Source: Cellulosimicrobium arenosum
GTDB lineage: Bacteria > Actinomycetota > Actinomycetes > Actinomycetales > Cellulomonadaceae
Direction of reading: 5' to 3'
Length of the DNA: 64,000 bases
Assembly (NCBI RefSeq): GCF_014837295.1
Contig: NZ_JACYHB010000010.1
Coordinates: 62,001 to 126,000, forward strand
Shown: positions 26,457 to 33,801 of the stretch, piece after piece
How positions within the stretch are numbered: the stretch's first letter is position 1
How the letters are laid out: each line of letters starts with the position of its first letter
Position numbers and translations under genes: made by a program
Notes under the pieces: generated by a model
The model's database searches: none
The model's input: only the letters and a program-made list of their open reading frames with translations
What the model was told of the DNA's origin: nothing

Positions 26457-28718
26457 TCAGCTCTCGGCCGTCGGGGTGGGTTCCGGGCCGAGGACCGGCA
26501 TGTTGTCGCGGAAGACGTTGCCCGGGTCGACGCGGCGCTTGAGCTCGCGGAGTCGCTCGAGCGTCGCCGGCGGGTACGCGTCCGCGACGCGCTCGGGGCG
26601 CTGGTCCGACTCGAAGCTCACGTACAGCCCGTCGAAACCGTCGGCGAGCGAGTCCCAGCGCGCGTCGAGCCGTCGCCGGCTCGCACCCATCGCGAGCACC
26701 GAGAAGTTCGCCGCACGGTGCGCGTACGCCGTCGCGTCCGCCGGGACGTCCGACGCCGCGCCCCCGGTCGAGCGGATCTGGAAGAAGTACGTCTCGCCGC
26801 TCGCGACGAGACCGGCGAGCCTGCCCGAGAGCTCGGGCGTCAGGTGCTCCGCGAGCCCCGTGCGCGACACCGGCTCGCCCGATCCCCGGTGCGGACCAGG
26901 AGCCGGCGGCGACACCACCGCGTCGTACGGCAGGATCTGCGCGGACTGCCCGAGCAGCGGCGCGAGGTCCGCGAACGGCTGCAGGCGCGCGACCACGACG
27001 TCCGGGTCGTCCGAGTCGACCATCGTCATGGACTGCGCCACGACCGGTTCGCCCGGTCGGGGCCGGCCCATCAGCAGGAAGCTCGTCGTGTCGCGCGGCG
27101 ACGCCTCGACCGTCGCACCCCAGCGTTCGAGGAACTCCGCGGTGTCCGAGGCGTCGTGCACGAGCTGGGCGAACCCGACCGCGCCGACCTCGTCCGCGAC
27201 CATCTCGAACGACGTCACGATCCCGACCTGGGCGCCCGCACCGCGGACCGCCCAGAACAGCTCGGAGTTCTGCGCGGCGTCCGCGCGGACCGTCGACCCG
27301 TCCGCGAGCACCATCTCGACGGCCCGCACGTGGTCGATCGTCAGCCCGTGCGCACGCCCCAGGAAGCCGATGCCGCCGGCCGTCGCGAGCCCGCCGACCC
27401 CCACTCCCCCGGAGTCGCCCGAGGAGATCGCCCAGCCGTGCGGTGCCAGCACGCGCGCGACGTCGCCCCACCGTGCACCCGGACCGACCCGGACGAGGCG
27501 AGCGTCCTCGTCGACGACCTCGATCGTGTCGAGCTCGCCGACGTCGAGCACGATCCCGCCGTCGTTCGTCGACCGCCCGCTCATGCCGTGCCCGCCCGAC
27601 CGGACCGAGAGCGGCACCCGCCGCGTCACGTCCTGCGCGCGCGCGAACGCGAGCGCCTCGACGACCTCGGCGGTGGTGCGCGGCCGCAGCACCAGGCCCG
27701 GCGACCCGCCGCGCATGTAGGTCGCGGCGACGGCCGCGTGCTCGGGGTCGCCCGGCTCGACGGATCGCTCGGCGAGCGCGGCGGGGACGTCGTCGTACGC
27801 GATGCCGTCCCGGCGCAGGGCGCGCACGCCGCGCGGCACGACCCGTCCGGTGTCGGTGCCGCGTGCCGCGCGCTCACGCGCGACCTGCTCGCGCAGCGCG
27901 GGCACGACCTCCGCGGCGAACCGTCGCATGGTCGGCTCGTCGTCGGTCGCGAGGATCAGCGTGGACACGCCGTCCTCGAGCACGAGCGGGAGCAGCCGCT
28001 CGACCCACGCCGCGGGCGAGCCCGCGAGGTCGGACCGGCCGCCCGGCGCGGACCCGGTCCGCGTCGCGTCGTCGAAGGTGCCCGAGACGTTCAGCAGGCG
28101 CGTGATCTCCCGCGGGTCGCGCCCGGCCGCGGCCGCGGCCGCGTCGATCGCGGCGTTCCCCGCGCGCAGGCCGTCCGTGCCGATGCGGCCGAGGGACGGG
28201 AGCCACCCGTCGGCGGTCGTGCCGGTGAGCCGCAGCATGCGTGGGCCGAGCGCGCCGAGCCACACGGGGATGCGCCGCGACGTCGGCGGGCCCTCCGCCC
28301 ACGTCGCCCGCACGACGTCGATCGCGTCCGCGAGGGCGTCGACGCTCTCGCCCGGGGTGCGCCGCGCGACGCCCATCGCCTCCATCGCGTCCCAGAACGC
28401 GCCCGCACCGAGGGCCAGGTCGACGCGCCCGTCGGAGAGCAGGCCCAGGCTCGCTGCCGCCCGCGCGAGCACGGCGGGCGGGCGCATGGGCACGTTGGCG
28501 ACGTTCGGCGCGACGTGGATGCGCTCCGTCGCCGCGGCGACGTACGACAGGAGCGTCCAGGTGTCGAGGAACCGCGGCTGGTACGGGTGGTCCTGGAACG
28601 TCACGAGGTCGAGGCCCACGTCCTCCGCCAGCCGGGCGCGCGCGACGGTCTCCTCCGGGTCCGCGGCCAGCGGCGTGACGAACGTGCCGAACCGCAGCGG
28701 GTGGCCGTAGTCGGTCAT
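26457..28718 (-). CDS. Fusion of LLM-class flavin oxidoreductase and BBE-like FAD oxidoreductase
   Basis: 753 residues. Residues 1-290 form a luciferase-like F420/FMN TIM barrel (GLDLVTFQDHPYQPRFLDTW; DGRVDLALGAGAFWDAMEAM). Residues about 305-753 form a PCMH/berberine-bridge-type flavoprotein with VRSGGHGMSGRS, where His377 is the likely covalent FAD site, GGLATAGGIGFLGRAHGLT, and a C-terminal VDPGNVFRDNMPVLG. The second cysteine of bicovalent enzymes is absent. Two redox modules in one chain suggest consecutive steps on one substrate, which is unknown. ATG at 28718 lies in an ATGA overlap with the upstream paralogue. Confidence 0.85.
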   Translation of the reverse strand: MTDYGHPLRFGTFVTPLAADPEETVARARLAEDVGLDLVTFQDHPYQPRFLDTWTLLSYVAAATERIHVAPNVANVPMRPPAVLARAAASLGLLSDGRVDLALGAGAFWDAMEAMGVARRTPGESVDALADAIDVVRATWAEGPPTSRRIPVWLGALGPRMLRLTGTTADGWLPSLGRIGTDGLRAGNAAIDAAAAAAGRDPREITRLLNVSGTFDDATRTGSAPGGRSDLAGSPAAWVERLLPLVLEDGVSTLILATDDEPTMRRFAAEVVPALREQVARERAARGTDTGRVVPRGVRALRRDGIAYDDVPAALAERSVEPGDPEHAAVAATYMRGGSPGLVLRPRTTAEVVEALAFARAQDVTRRVPLSVRSGGHGMSGRSTNDGGIVLDVGELDTIEVVDEDARLVRVGPGARWGDVARVLAPHGWAISSGDSGGVGVGGLATAGGIGFLGRAHGLTIDHVRAVEMVLADGSTVRADAAQNSELFWAVRGAGAQVGIVTSFEMVADEVGAVGFAQLVHDASDTAEFLERWGATVEASPRDTTSFLLMGRPRPGEPVVAQSMTMVDSDDPDVVVARLQPFADLAPLLGQSAQILPYDAVVSPPAPGPHRGSGEPVSRTGLAEHLTPELSGRLAGLVASGETYFFQIRSTGGAASDVPADATAYAHRAANFSVLAMGASRRRLDARWDSLADGFDGLYVSFESDQRPERVADAYPPATLERLRELKRRVDPGNVFRDNMPVLGPEPTPTAES

Positions 28719-29635
28719 GCTCGCGCACCGCCGTCCGTGGTGCCGCGCTCGGCGGCCACGAGCTCGCGCGCGGCCGGCGCGACCTCCTGCCCGACGACGG
28801 CGAGCGTCGTCGGGTCGTCTCCCATCACCACGTAGGTCGAGACCCCGTGCTCGAGCGTCACCGCCGCGAGCTGCTCGGCCCACTGGCGCGGCGGCCCCTG
28901 GAGGAACCCGTCGCCGCCCTGCGCGGTGAGGCGGCCGCCGACGTTGAGGAGGCGCCGGACCGCCGCGGGGTCCCGGCCCGCGTCGCGCGCGGCGTCGTCG
29001 ATCGCGGCGTTGCCGCGGCCGAGCGCCTCCAGGCTCTTCAGGTACGCCAGCGACGGCAGCCAGCCGTCGGCCTTCGTGCCCACGAGCCGCAGCATGCGCG
29101 GCTTGAGCGCACCGACCCAGATCTCGACGTCGTGCGCGGGGGCCGGACCGCGCTTCGCGCCGTCGACGTGGTGCTGCGGGCCGCCCGCGACGAGGCGCTC
29201 GCGGTTCTCCACGTCCCACAGCCCCCGCACGACGTCGATCGCCTGGCCGAGCGCGTCGACGCTCTCCCCCGGCGTGAGCCGGGTCCCGCCCATCGCGACG
29301 ATCGGGTCCCAGAACCCGCCCGCCCCGAGACCGAGCTCGACCCGACCGCCCGAGAGCCGGTCGAGGCTCGCGACGGAGCGGGCGAGGACGCCCGCCGGGC
29401 GTAGCGGCAGGTTGAGGACGTTGCCCGCGAGACGCACGCGCTCGGTGCGCGCCGCGACCCACGACAGCAGCGTCCACGTGTCGAGGAAGCCCGGCTGGTA
29501 CGGGTGGTCCTGGAACGTGACCAGGTCGAGGCCCGCCTGCTCGGACGCGACCGCGAGGTCGACGACGTCGCGCGGCGACGCGGCGGTGGGGGTGATGAAC
29601 GCGCCGAAGCGCAGGTCGTGGCCGTAGTCGGGCAT
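28715..29635 (-). CDS. LLM-class flavin-dependent oxidoreductase
   Basis: 306 residues, a single luciferase-like barrel very similar to the N-terminal half of the next gene product (both begin with DYGH-LRFG and share GLDLVTFQDHPYQP and DTWTLLS). This points to a local duplication. The cofactor is probably F420 or FMN. It is the first gene of a two-gene operon read away from the MarR regulator, with TAAAGT at 29656-29651 as a possible -10 box and GAGGGG before the ATG at 29635. Confidence 0.88.
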   Translation of the reverse strand: MPDYGHDLRFGAFITPTAASPRDVVDLAVASEQAGLDLVTFQDHPYQPGFLDTWTLLSWVAARTERVRLAGNVLNLPLRPAGVLARSVASLDRLSGGRVELGLGAGGFWDPIVAMGGTRLTPGESVDALGQAIDVVRGLWDVENRERLVAGGPQHHVDGAKRGPAPAHDVEIWVGALKPRMLRLVGTKADGWLPSLAYLKSLEALGRGNAAIDDAARDAGRDPAAVRRLLNVGGRLTAQGGDGFLQGPPRQWAEQLAAVTLEHGVSTYVVMGDDPTTLAVVGQEVAPAARELVAAERGTTDGGARA

Positions 29636-29673
29636 GGTCCCCTCGCGATCACTTTAGGTTGCTGAACAGAACA

Positions 29674-29688
29674 TATCTGCAACAGATA
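29674..29688. promoter_or_regulatory. MarR-type operator between the flavin operon and marR
   Basis: TATCTGCAACAGATA has perfect 6-base arms and a 3-base centre. It is flanked by a wider inverted pair, GGTTGC (29657-29662) and GCAACC (29695-29700). It covers the expected -35 region of the minus-strand flavin operon and lies upstream of the marR -10 box, fitting one regulator for both directions. Confidence 0.75.
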
Positions 29689-29713
29689 GATGGTGCAACC
29701 GCATTCCTGCCGG

Positions 29714-29719
29714 TATCCT
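29714..29719 (+). promoter_or_regulatory. -10 box for a leaderless marR transcript
   Basis: TATCCT ends seven bases before the ATG at 29726, so transcription would start at or next to the first base of the start codon. No ribosome binding site is present, as expected for a leaderless mRNA. Confidence 0.55.
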
Positions 29720-29725
29720 GGGCGG

Positions 29726-30268
29726 ATGAGCACGACGACGACGCCCCCGGCGACAGAGCGCGACGCCGACCTGGGCTGGCATCTCGGCGTCCTCCTGCGC
29801 GGTTACCACGCGACGGTGGCGACCACGCTCGCGGACGTCCCCCACGGCCCGCGCGGCTACCAGGTCCTGGTCTCGGTCGTCCAGGGCGACCAGCCCACGC
29901 AGCTCGCCCTCGCCGAGCACCACGGCATCGACCGCACGGTCATGACGTACCTGGTCGACGACCTCGTCGCAGCAGGACTCGTCGAGCGGCAGCAGAACCC
30001 GACCGATCGCAGGGCCCGCCGCGTCGTCGCGACGGCCGACGGCCGACGCCGGCTCGACGGCTGGGCGCGCGCGGTGCACGACGCCGAGGAGCAGCTCCTC
30101 CAGATGCTCTCGGACGACGAGCGGAGCACGTTCCGCCACCTCGCCCGTCGGGTCGCGTGCGACCTGCGCGACATCGACTCCGGCACCGACCCGTGCGCCG
30201 TCGGTCCCCGTCAGTCCCCGGAGCGCGGCTCCGGCGGCCCGGCCGCCTCCTCGTCGGCGCGCGCCTGA
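29726..30268 (+). CDS. MarR family transcriptional regulator
   Basis: 180 residues. The winged helix holds TQLALAEHHGIDRTVMTYLVDDLVAAG and NPTDRRARRVVATADGRRRL, the MarR wing. It probably represses the divergent flavin oxidoreductase operon through the palindrome at 29674-29688 and responds to a small aromatic or xenobiotic ligand, as is common in the family. The last 40 residues are a low-complexity tail. Its 3' end overlaps the convergent mnhG gene by 58 bases. Confidence 0.88.
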   Translation: MSTTTTPPATERDADLGWHLGVLLRGYHATVATTLADVPHGPRGYQVLVSVVQGDQPTQLALAEHHGIDRTVMTYLVDDLVAAGLVERQQNPTDRRARRVVATADGRRRLDGWARAVHDAEEQLLQMLSDDERSTFRHLARRVACDLRDIDSGTDPCAVGPRQSPERGSGGPAASSSARA

Positions 30269-30603
30269 TCGCGCGTCAGCTCGTCGACGACGAGGTCGGC
30301 GGTGTCGACCTTGCCCGTGCGGAACCCGGCCCGGCCGACCATGTGCGCGGCCACGGGCGAGGACAGGAGCTGGAACACCACGACGAGCAGCAGGGTCGCG
30401 GCAGCGCCCCAGCTGTGCAGCCGCAGCGCCAGGCCCGCGAGCACGAGCACCAGCCCCAGCACCTGCGGCTTCGTCGCCGCGTGCATGCGGGCGAGCAGGT
30501 CGGGGAAGCGCATCACACCGACCCCGGCGGCGAGCGCGAGGAAGCCGCCGGTCAGCAGCAGCACCGCCGACGCGACGTCGGCGACCGCGATCCACCCGTC
30601 CAT
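30211..30603 (-). CDS. mnhG: Mrp Na+/H+ antiporter subunit G
   Basis: 130 residues with three membrane helices: DVASAVLLLTGGFLALAAGV, FPDLLARMHAATKPQVLGLV (the family motif) and TLLLVVVFQLLSSPVAAHM. It is the smallest-type subunit and closes the Mrp operon. The ATG at 30603 shares one base with the mnhF stop. Its 3' end runs 58 bases into the end of the convergent marR gene. Confidence 0.9.
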   Translation of the reverse strand: MDGWIAVADVASAVLLLTGGFLALAAGVGVMRFPDLLARMHAATKPQVLGLVLVLAGLALRLHSWGAAATLLLVVVFQLLSSPVAAHMVGRAGFRTGKVDTADLVVDELTRDQARADEEAAGPPEPRSGD

Positions 30604-31007
30604 CAGCGCACCTCCCCGTCCGGCCCGCCGCCGTGGTGCTCGGGGTCGACGGCGGCGCGTTCCTCGTCGTCCTCCGTCAGCCTCGCAGCCTCTTCCGCGG
30701 CGATCTCCTCGGCGGTCCGCACGCGGCCCTCCCCCTCCGGCTCGACCGACGCGAAGCGCGCGACGGTGACCGAGCTGACGAACCCGACGAGCGAGAGCAC
30801 GACGAGCAGCGGGATCGTGTCGGTCCGACGCGAGAACGCCGCCTCGAGCGCGATGGCGCCCACGAGCGTCGTGGTGAACACGTCGAGCGCGATCGTGCGG
30901 TCGAGCGTGGACGGACCCCGCTCGACCCGCGCGACGGCGAGCACCGCCGCAGCGGCGAGCAGCACTCCGCACACCACGACCACCACGAGGAACCAGGTGT
31001 CGGTCAT
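30603..31007 (-). CDS. mnhF: Mrp Na+/H+ antiporter subunit F
   Basis: 134 residues with three membrane helices, including the VERGPSTLDRTIALDVFTT motif typical of subunit F. A charged 50-residue tail (PEGEGRVRTAEEIAAEEAAR onward) is unusual in length and probably cytoplasmic. The ATG at 31007 overlaps the mnhE stop (ATGA). Confidence 0.9.
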   Translation of the reverse strand: MTDTWFLVVVVVCGVLLAAAAVLAVARVERGPSTLDRTIALDVFTTTLVGAIALEAAFSRRTDTIPLLVVLSLVGFVSSVTVARFASVEPEGEGRVRTAEEIAAEEAARLTEDDEERAAVDPEHHGGGPDGEVR

Positions 31008-31654
31008 CGCTCCCCCTCGCTCGGCCGCGTGGTCTCGGCGGCCGGTGCCGCGGTCCGCCGGTCCGCCGTGGGCCCGCCGTCGTCGTGCAGGTAGAGCCCC
31101 GACCTGCGCAGGTCGGCGTTCGACGCGAACGCACGCAGCACGCGAGCCTCGAGCGCCAGGGTGTCGGCGCGGACCTTCTCGATGCCGCCGGACTGGTCGA
31201 CGTCCAACACGTGGACGTACAGCATCCCGGTCAGGCGGTGCGCCTCGACGACGACCGATCCGGGCACGAGCGAGCACAGCTCGGCGGTCGCGGTCATGTA
31301 GACGTCGGACGGGTTGCGCAGCCGGATCCCGACGACGGCACCGCGCGGCGTCCGGCGCGGGTCGAGCGCGAGAGCGCTGACCTGGAAGGACGCGACGACG
31401 AGGTCGGCGACGAACCGGCCGGCGAGCACGAGGAACGGCCACGGCCGGAAGCCGCCGTGCGTCGCGACGGTCGGCAGCGGGAGGAACGTCACGACGGCGA
31501 AGCCGACGACGACGCCGGCGATCACGTTCGCCCACGACAGGTCGCCCCACAGCATGACCCAGACGAGCGCGAGCCACGCGGCGGTCCGCCACTGCGTCGT
31601 CGCGCGCTCGAACCAGCCGGCGGTGACGGTTCGACGACGCGGGTGCAGGCTCAT
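31004..31654 (-). CDS. mnhE: Mrp Na+/H+ antiporter subunit E
   Basis: 216 residues. Two or three N-terminal helices (WLALVWVMLWGDLSWANVIA) are followed by the soluble part with SLVPGSVVVEAHRLTGMLYVH, characteristic of subunit E. ATG at 31654 overlaps the mnhD stop by four bases. All Mrp subunits are needed in other bacteria to form the active complex. Confidence 0.9.
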   Translation of the reverse strand: MSLHPRRRTVTAGWFERATTQWRTAAWLALVWVMLWGDLSWANVIAGVVVGFAVVTFLPLPTVATHGGFRPWPFLVLAGRFVADLVVASFQVSALALDPRRTPRGAVVGIRLRNPSDVYMTATAELCSLVPGSVVVEAHRLTGMLYVHVLDVDQSGGIEKVRADTLALEARVLRAFASNADLRRSGLYLHDDGGPTADRRTAAPAAETTRPSEGER

Positions 31655-33258
31655 CCGTCGCCTCCCTCGTCCGTCCCGCCGGTCTCCTCGAGCGGCGGCT
31701 CGTCGGTCGCGACCTCGTTCGACTCGCCCTCGCCGCGGTCCCCCTTGGAGAAGACCGCGTCGACGTAGGAGTGGCCGTCGAGCAGCGTCCCGGCCGCCCG
31801 CTCGGAGTAGGCGTAGAGGGGCCCGGCGACCACGGTGAGGCCCAGCCCGAGCACGACGAGCGCAGCGGCCGGCCCCACCATGCCGCGCGGGAGGCGCGTG
31901 TCGGTGGGGATCTCGGCCGGCGCCGTCTGCCAGAACGCCTTGTTCCAGGCCTTGACGATCGCGTACAGCGTGAGCAGCGACGTGACGACGGACCCCACGA
32001 CCAGCACCCAGGTCAGCCACGTGTCCTGGGCGATGCCCTCCTGGACGAGGCCGAGCTTGCCGAGGAACCCGGACATCGGCGGGATGCCCGCCAGGTTCAT
32101 CGCGGGGATGAAGAACAGGATCGCGAGCCCGGGTGCGAGCTTGGCCAGGCCACCGAGCCGGTCGAGCGACGTCGACCCGCCGCGCCGCTCCACGAGCCCG
32201 ACGACGAGGAACAGCGTCGTCTGGACCGTGATGTGGTGCACGACGTAGAAGATCGCCGCGGACATGCCGGGCTCCGTCGCGAGCGAGATGCCGAAGATCA
32301 TGAACCCGACATGGCTCACCAGCGTGAACGAGAGCAGTCGTTTGATGTCGTTCTGCGCGACCGCGCCGAGGATCCCCACGAGCATGGTCAGCAGCGCGAG
32401 CCACATGAGCACCGTGTCCGCGTGCCCCTCGGGGAACAGCAGCGTCTGGGTCCGGATGATCGCGTAGACGCCCACCTTGGTGAGCAGGCCGGCGAACACC
32501 GCGGTGACGGGCGCGGGCGCGGTCGGGTAGGAGTCCGGCAACCACGCGGACAGCGGGAAGATCGCGGCCTTGATCCCGAACGCGAGCAGCAGCAGGAGCT
32601 GGATGACGAGCCGCACCCCCGGATCGATGTCGGCGAAGCGTTCCGAGAGCTGTGCGAGGTTCACCGTCCCGGTCGCGGCGTACGTGACCGCGATGGCCAC
32701 GAGGAAGATCACCGACGAGAGCAGCGCCACGACGACGTAGATCGACCCGGCACGGATGCGTTCGCCGGTCCCGCCGAGCGTCAGCAGGACGTAGCTCGCG
32801 GCGAGGAAGACCTCGAACCCGACGTACAGGTTGAACAGGTCGCCCGACAGGAACGCGTTGAACACGCCCGCGGCGAGCACCATGTACGTCGGGTGGTAGA
32901 TGGCGGTGGGTATCGACGCGTCGTCGCCCGCGGCGTCGTCCGCCACGCCCTGCGCGAGCGAGTACAGCAGCACGCACAGCATGACGATGCTCGACACCGT
33001 GAGCATGAGCGCGGACAGCCGGTCCGCGACCAGGTCGATCCCCACCGGCGCGGCCCAGCCGCCGACGTCGACCACCACCGGGCCCGAGTCCGCGGCGACG
33101 AGCAGCACGACGGAGATGGCCACCACGGCCGAGAGCGTGACGACGGTGATGATCCGCTGCGCACGGGAGTGCCGCCACAGCGCGAGCGTCAGCCCGGCGG
33201 CGAAGAGCGGGAGCATGACGGGCAGGGGGACCACGTACTGCGCGGCGTCGGGGGTCAT
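31651..33258 (-). CDS. mnhD: Mrp Na+/H+ antiporter subunit D
   Basis: 535 residues with about 14 helices, homologous to complex I antiporter-like subunits. The conserved proton-path residues sit in DLFNLYVGFEVFLAASYVLL and FGIKAAIFPLSAWLPDSYP, with the lysine helix NDIKRLLSFTLVSHVGFM. A charged tail of about 40 residues ends the protein. ATG at 33258, overlapping mnhC. Confidence 0.92.
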   Translation of the reverse strand: MTPDAAQYVVPLPVMLPLFAAGLTLALWRHSRAQRIITVVTLSAVVAISVVLLVAADSGPVVVDVGGWAAPVGIDLVADRLSALMLTVSSIVMLCVLLYSLAQGVADDAAGDDASIPTAIYHPTYMVLAAGVFNAFLSGDLFNLYVGFEVFLAASYVLLTLGGTGERIRAGSIYVVVALLSSVIFLVAIAVTYAATGTVNLAQLSERFADIDPGVRLVIQLLLLLAFGIKAAIFPLSAWLPDSYPTAPAPVTAVFAGLLTKVGVYAIIRTQTLLFPEGHADTVLMWLALLTMLVGILGAVAQNDIKRLLSFTLVSHVGFMIFGISLATEPGMSAAIFYVVHHITVQTTLFLVVGLVERRGGSTSLDRLGGLAKLAPGLAILFFIPAMNLAGIPPMSGFLGKLGLVQEGIAQDTWLTWVLVVGSVVTSLLTLYAIVKAWNKAFWQTAPAEIPTDTRLPRGMVGPAAALVVLGLGLTVVAGPLYAYSERAAGTLLDGHSYVDAVFSKGDRGEGESNEVATDEPPLEETGGTDEGGDG

Positions 33259-33794
33259 CGTGGCTCCCTCGTCGTGCGGCCTTCGGCGTCGTCGGTGCCG
33301 TCGGTGCCGTCGGTGCCGTCCGCACTGTCGGTGCCCGTCTCGTCGCGCACCTGTGCCGCCTCGTCGTCGAGCGTCTCCCCGCTCTCCTCGCTGTCGGTGT
33401 CGGTGAACGCCGGTGCGTTGCGCGCGGCGTGGCGTGCGACGCGGCGGTCCTCGAGGTCGTCCTGCACCTCGTCGTGCCCGTGGAGCTGCCACGAGCGGTA
33501 GGCCATCGCGAGGACGAACGCGGTGATGCCGAGCGTGATGACGATCGCGGTCAGCACCATCGCCTGCACGAGCGGGTCGCTCATCTCGTCCTCGGGCGTG
33601 GTCCCGACCAGCGGCGCACCGCCCGAGCGGCCGCCCGCGACGAGGAACAGCAGGTTCGCGCCGTTGCCCATCAGGATGAACCCGAGGAGCACGCGCGTGA
33701 GGCTGCGCTCCAGCAGGAGGTAGACCCCCGCGGCGAACAGCACCCCGATCGCGAGGACGAGGGCGAGGCTGGGCGTGGTGTCGATGACGTTCAC
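33255..33794 (-). CDS. mnhC: Mrp Na+/H+ antiporter subunit C
   Basis: 179 residues: three helices like NuoK (VYLLLERSLTRVLLGFILMG, DPLVQAMVLTAIVITLGITA) and then a 75-residue acidic extension rich in Asp, Thr and Gly (DGTDGTDGTDDAEG), absent in most homologues. The GTG at 33794 has GGAGGAGG ten bases upstream and lies seven bases after the mnhA stop. Confidence 0.88.
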   Translation of the reverse strand: MNVIDTTPSLALVLAIGVLFAAGVYLLLERSLTRVLLGFILMGNGANLLFLVAGGRSGGAPLVGTTPEDEMSDPLVQAMVLTAIVITLGITAFVLAMAYRSWQLHGHDEVQDDLEDRRVARHAARNAPAFTDTDSEESGETLDDEAAQVRDETGTDSADGTDGTDGTDDAEGRTTREPR

Positions 33795-33801
33795 GGGGCG
33801 C

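Noticed and set aside
24163-27471. An 1102-codon minus-strand frame across LacI, hexapeptide and PrsW genes
   Set aside because: It crosses several well-supported plus-strand genes and their intergenic regions and contains no recognisable domain.
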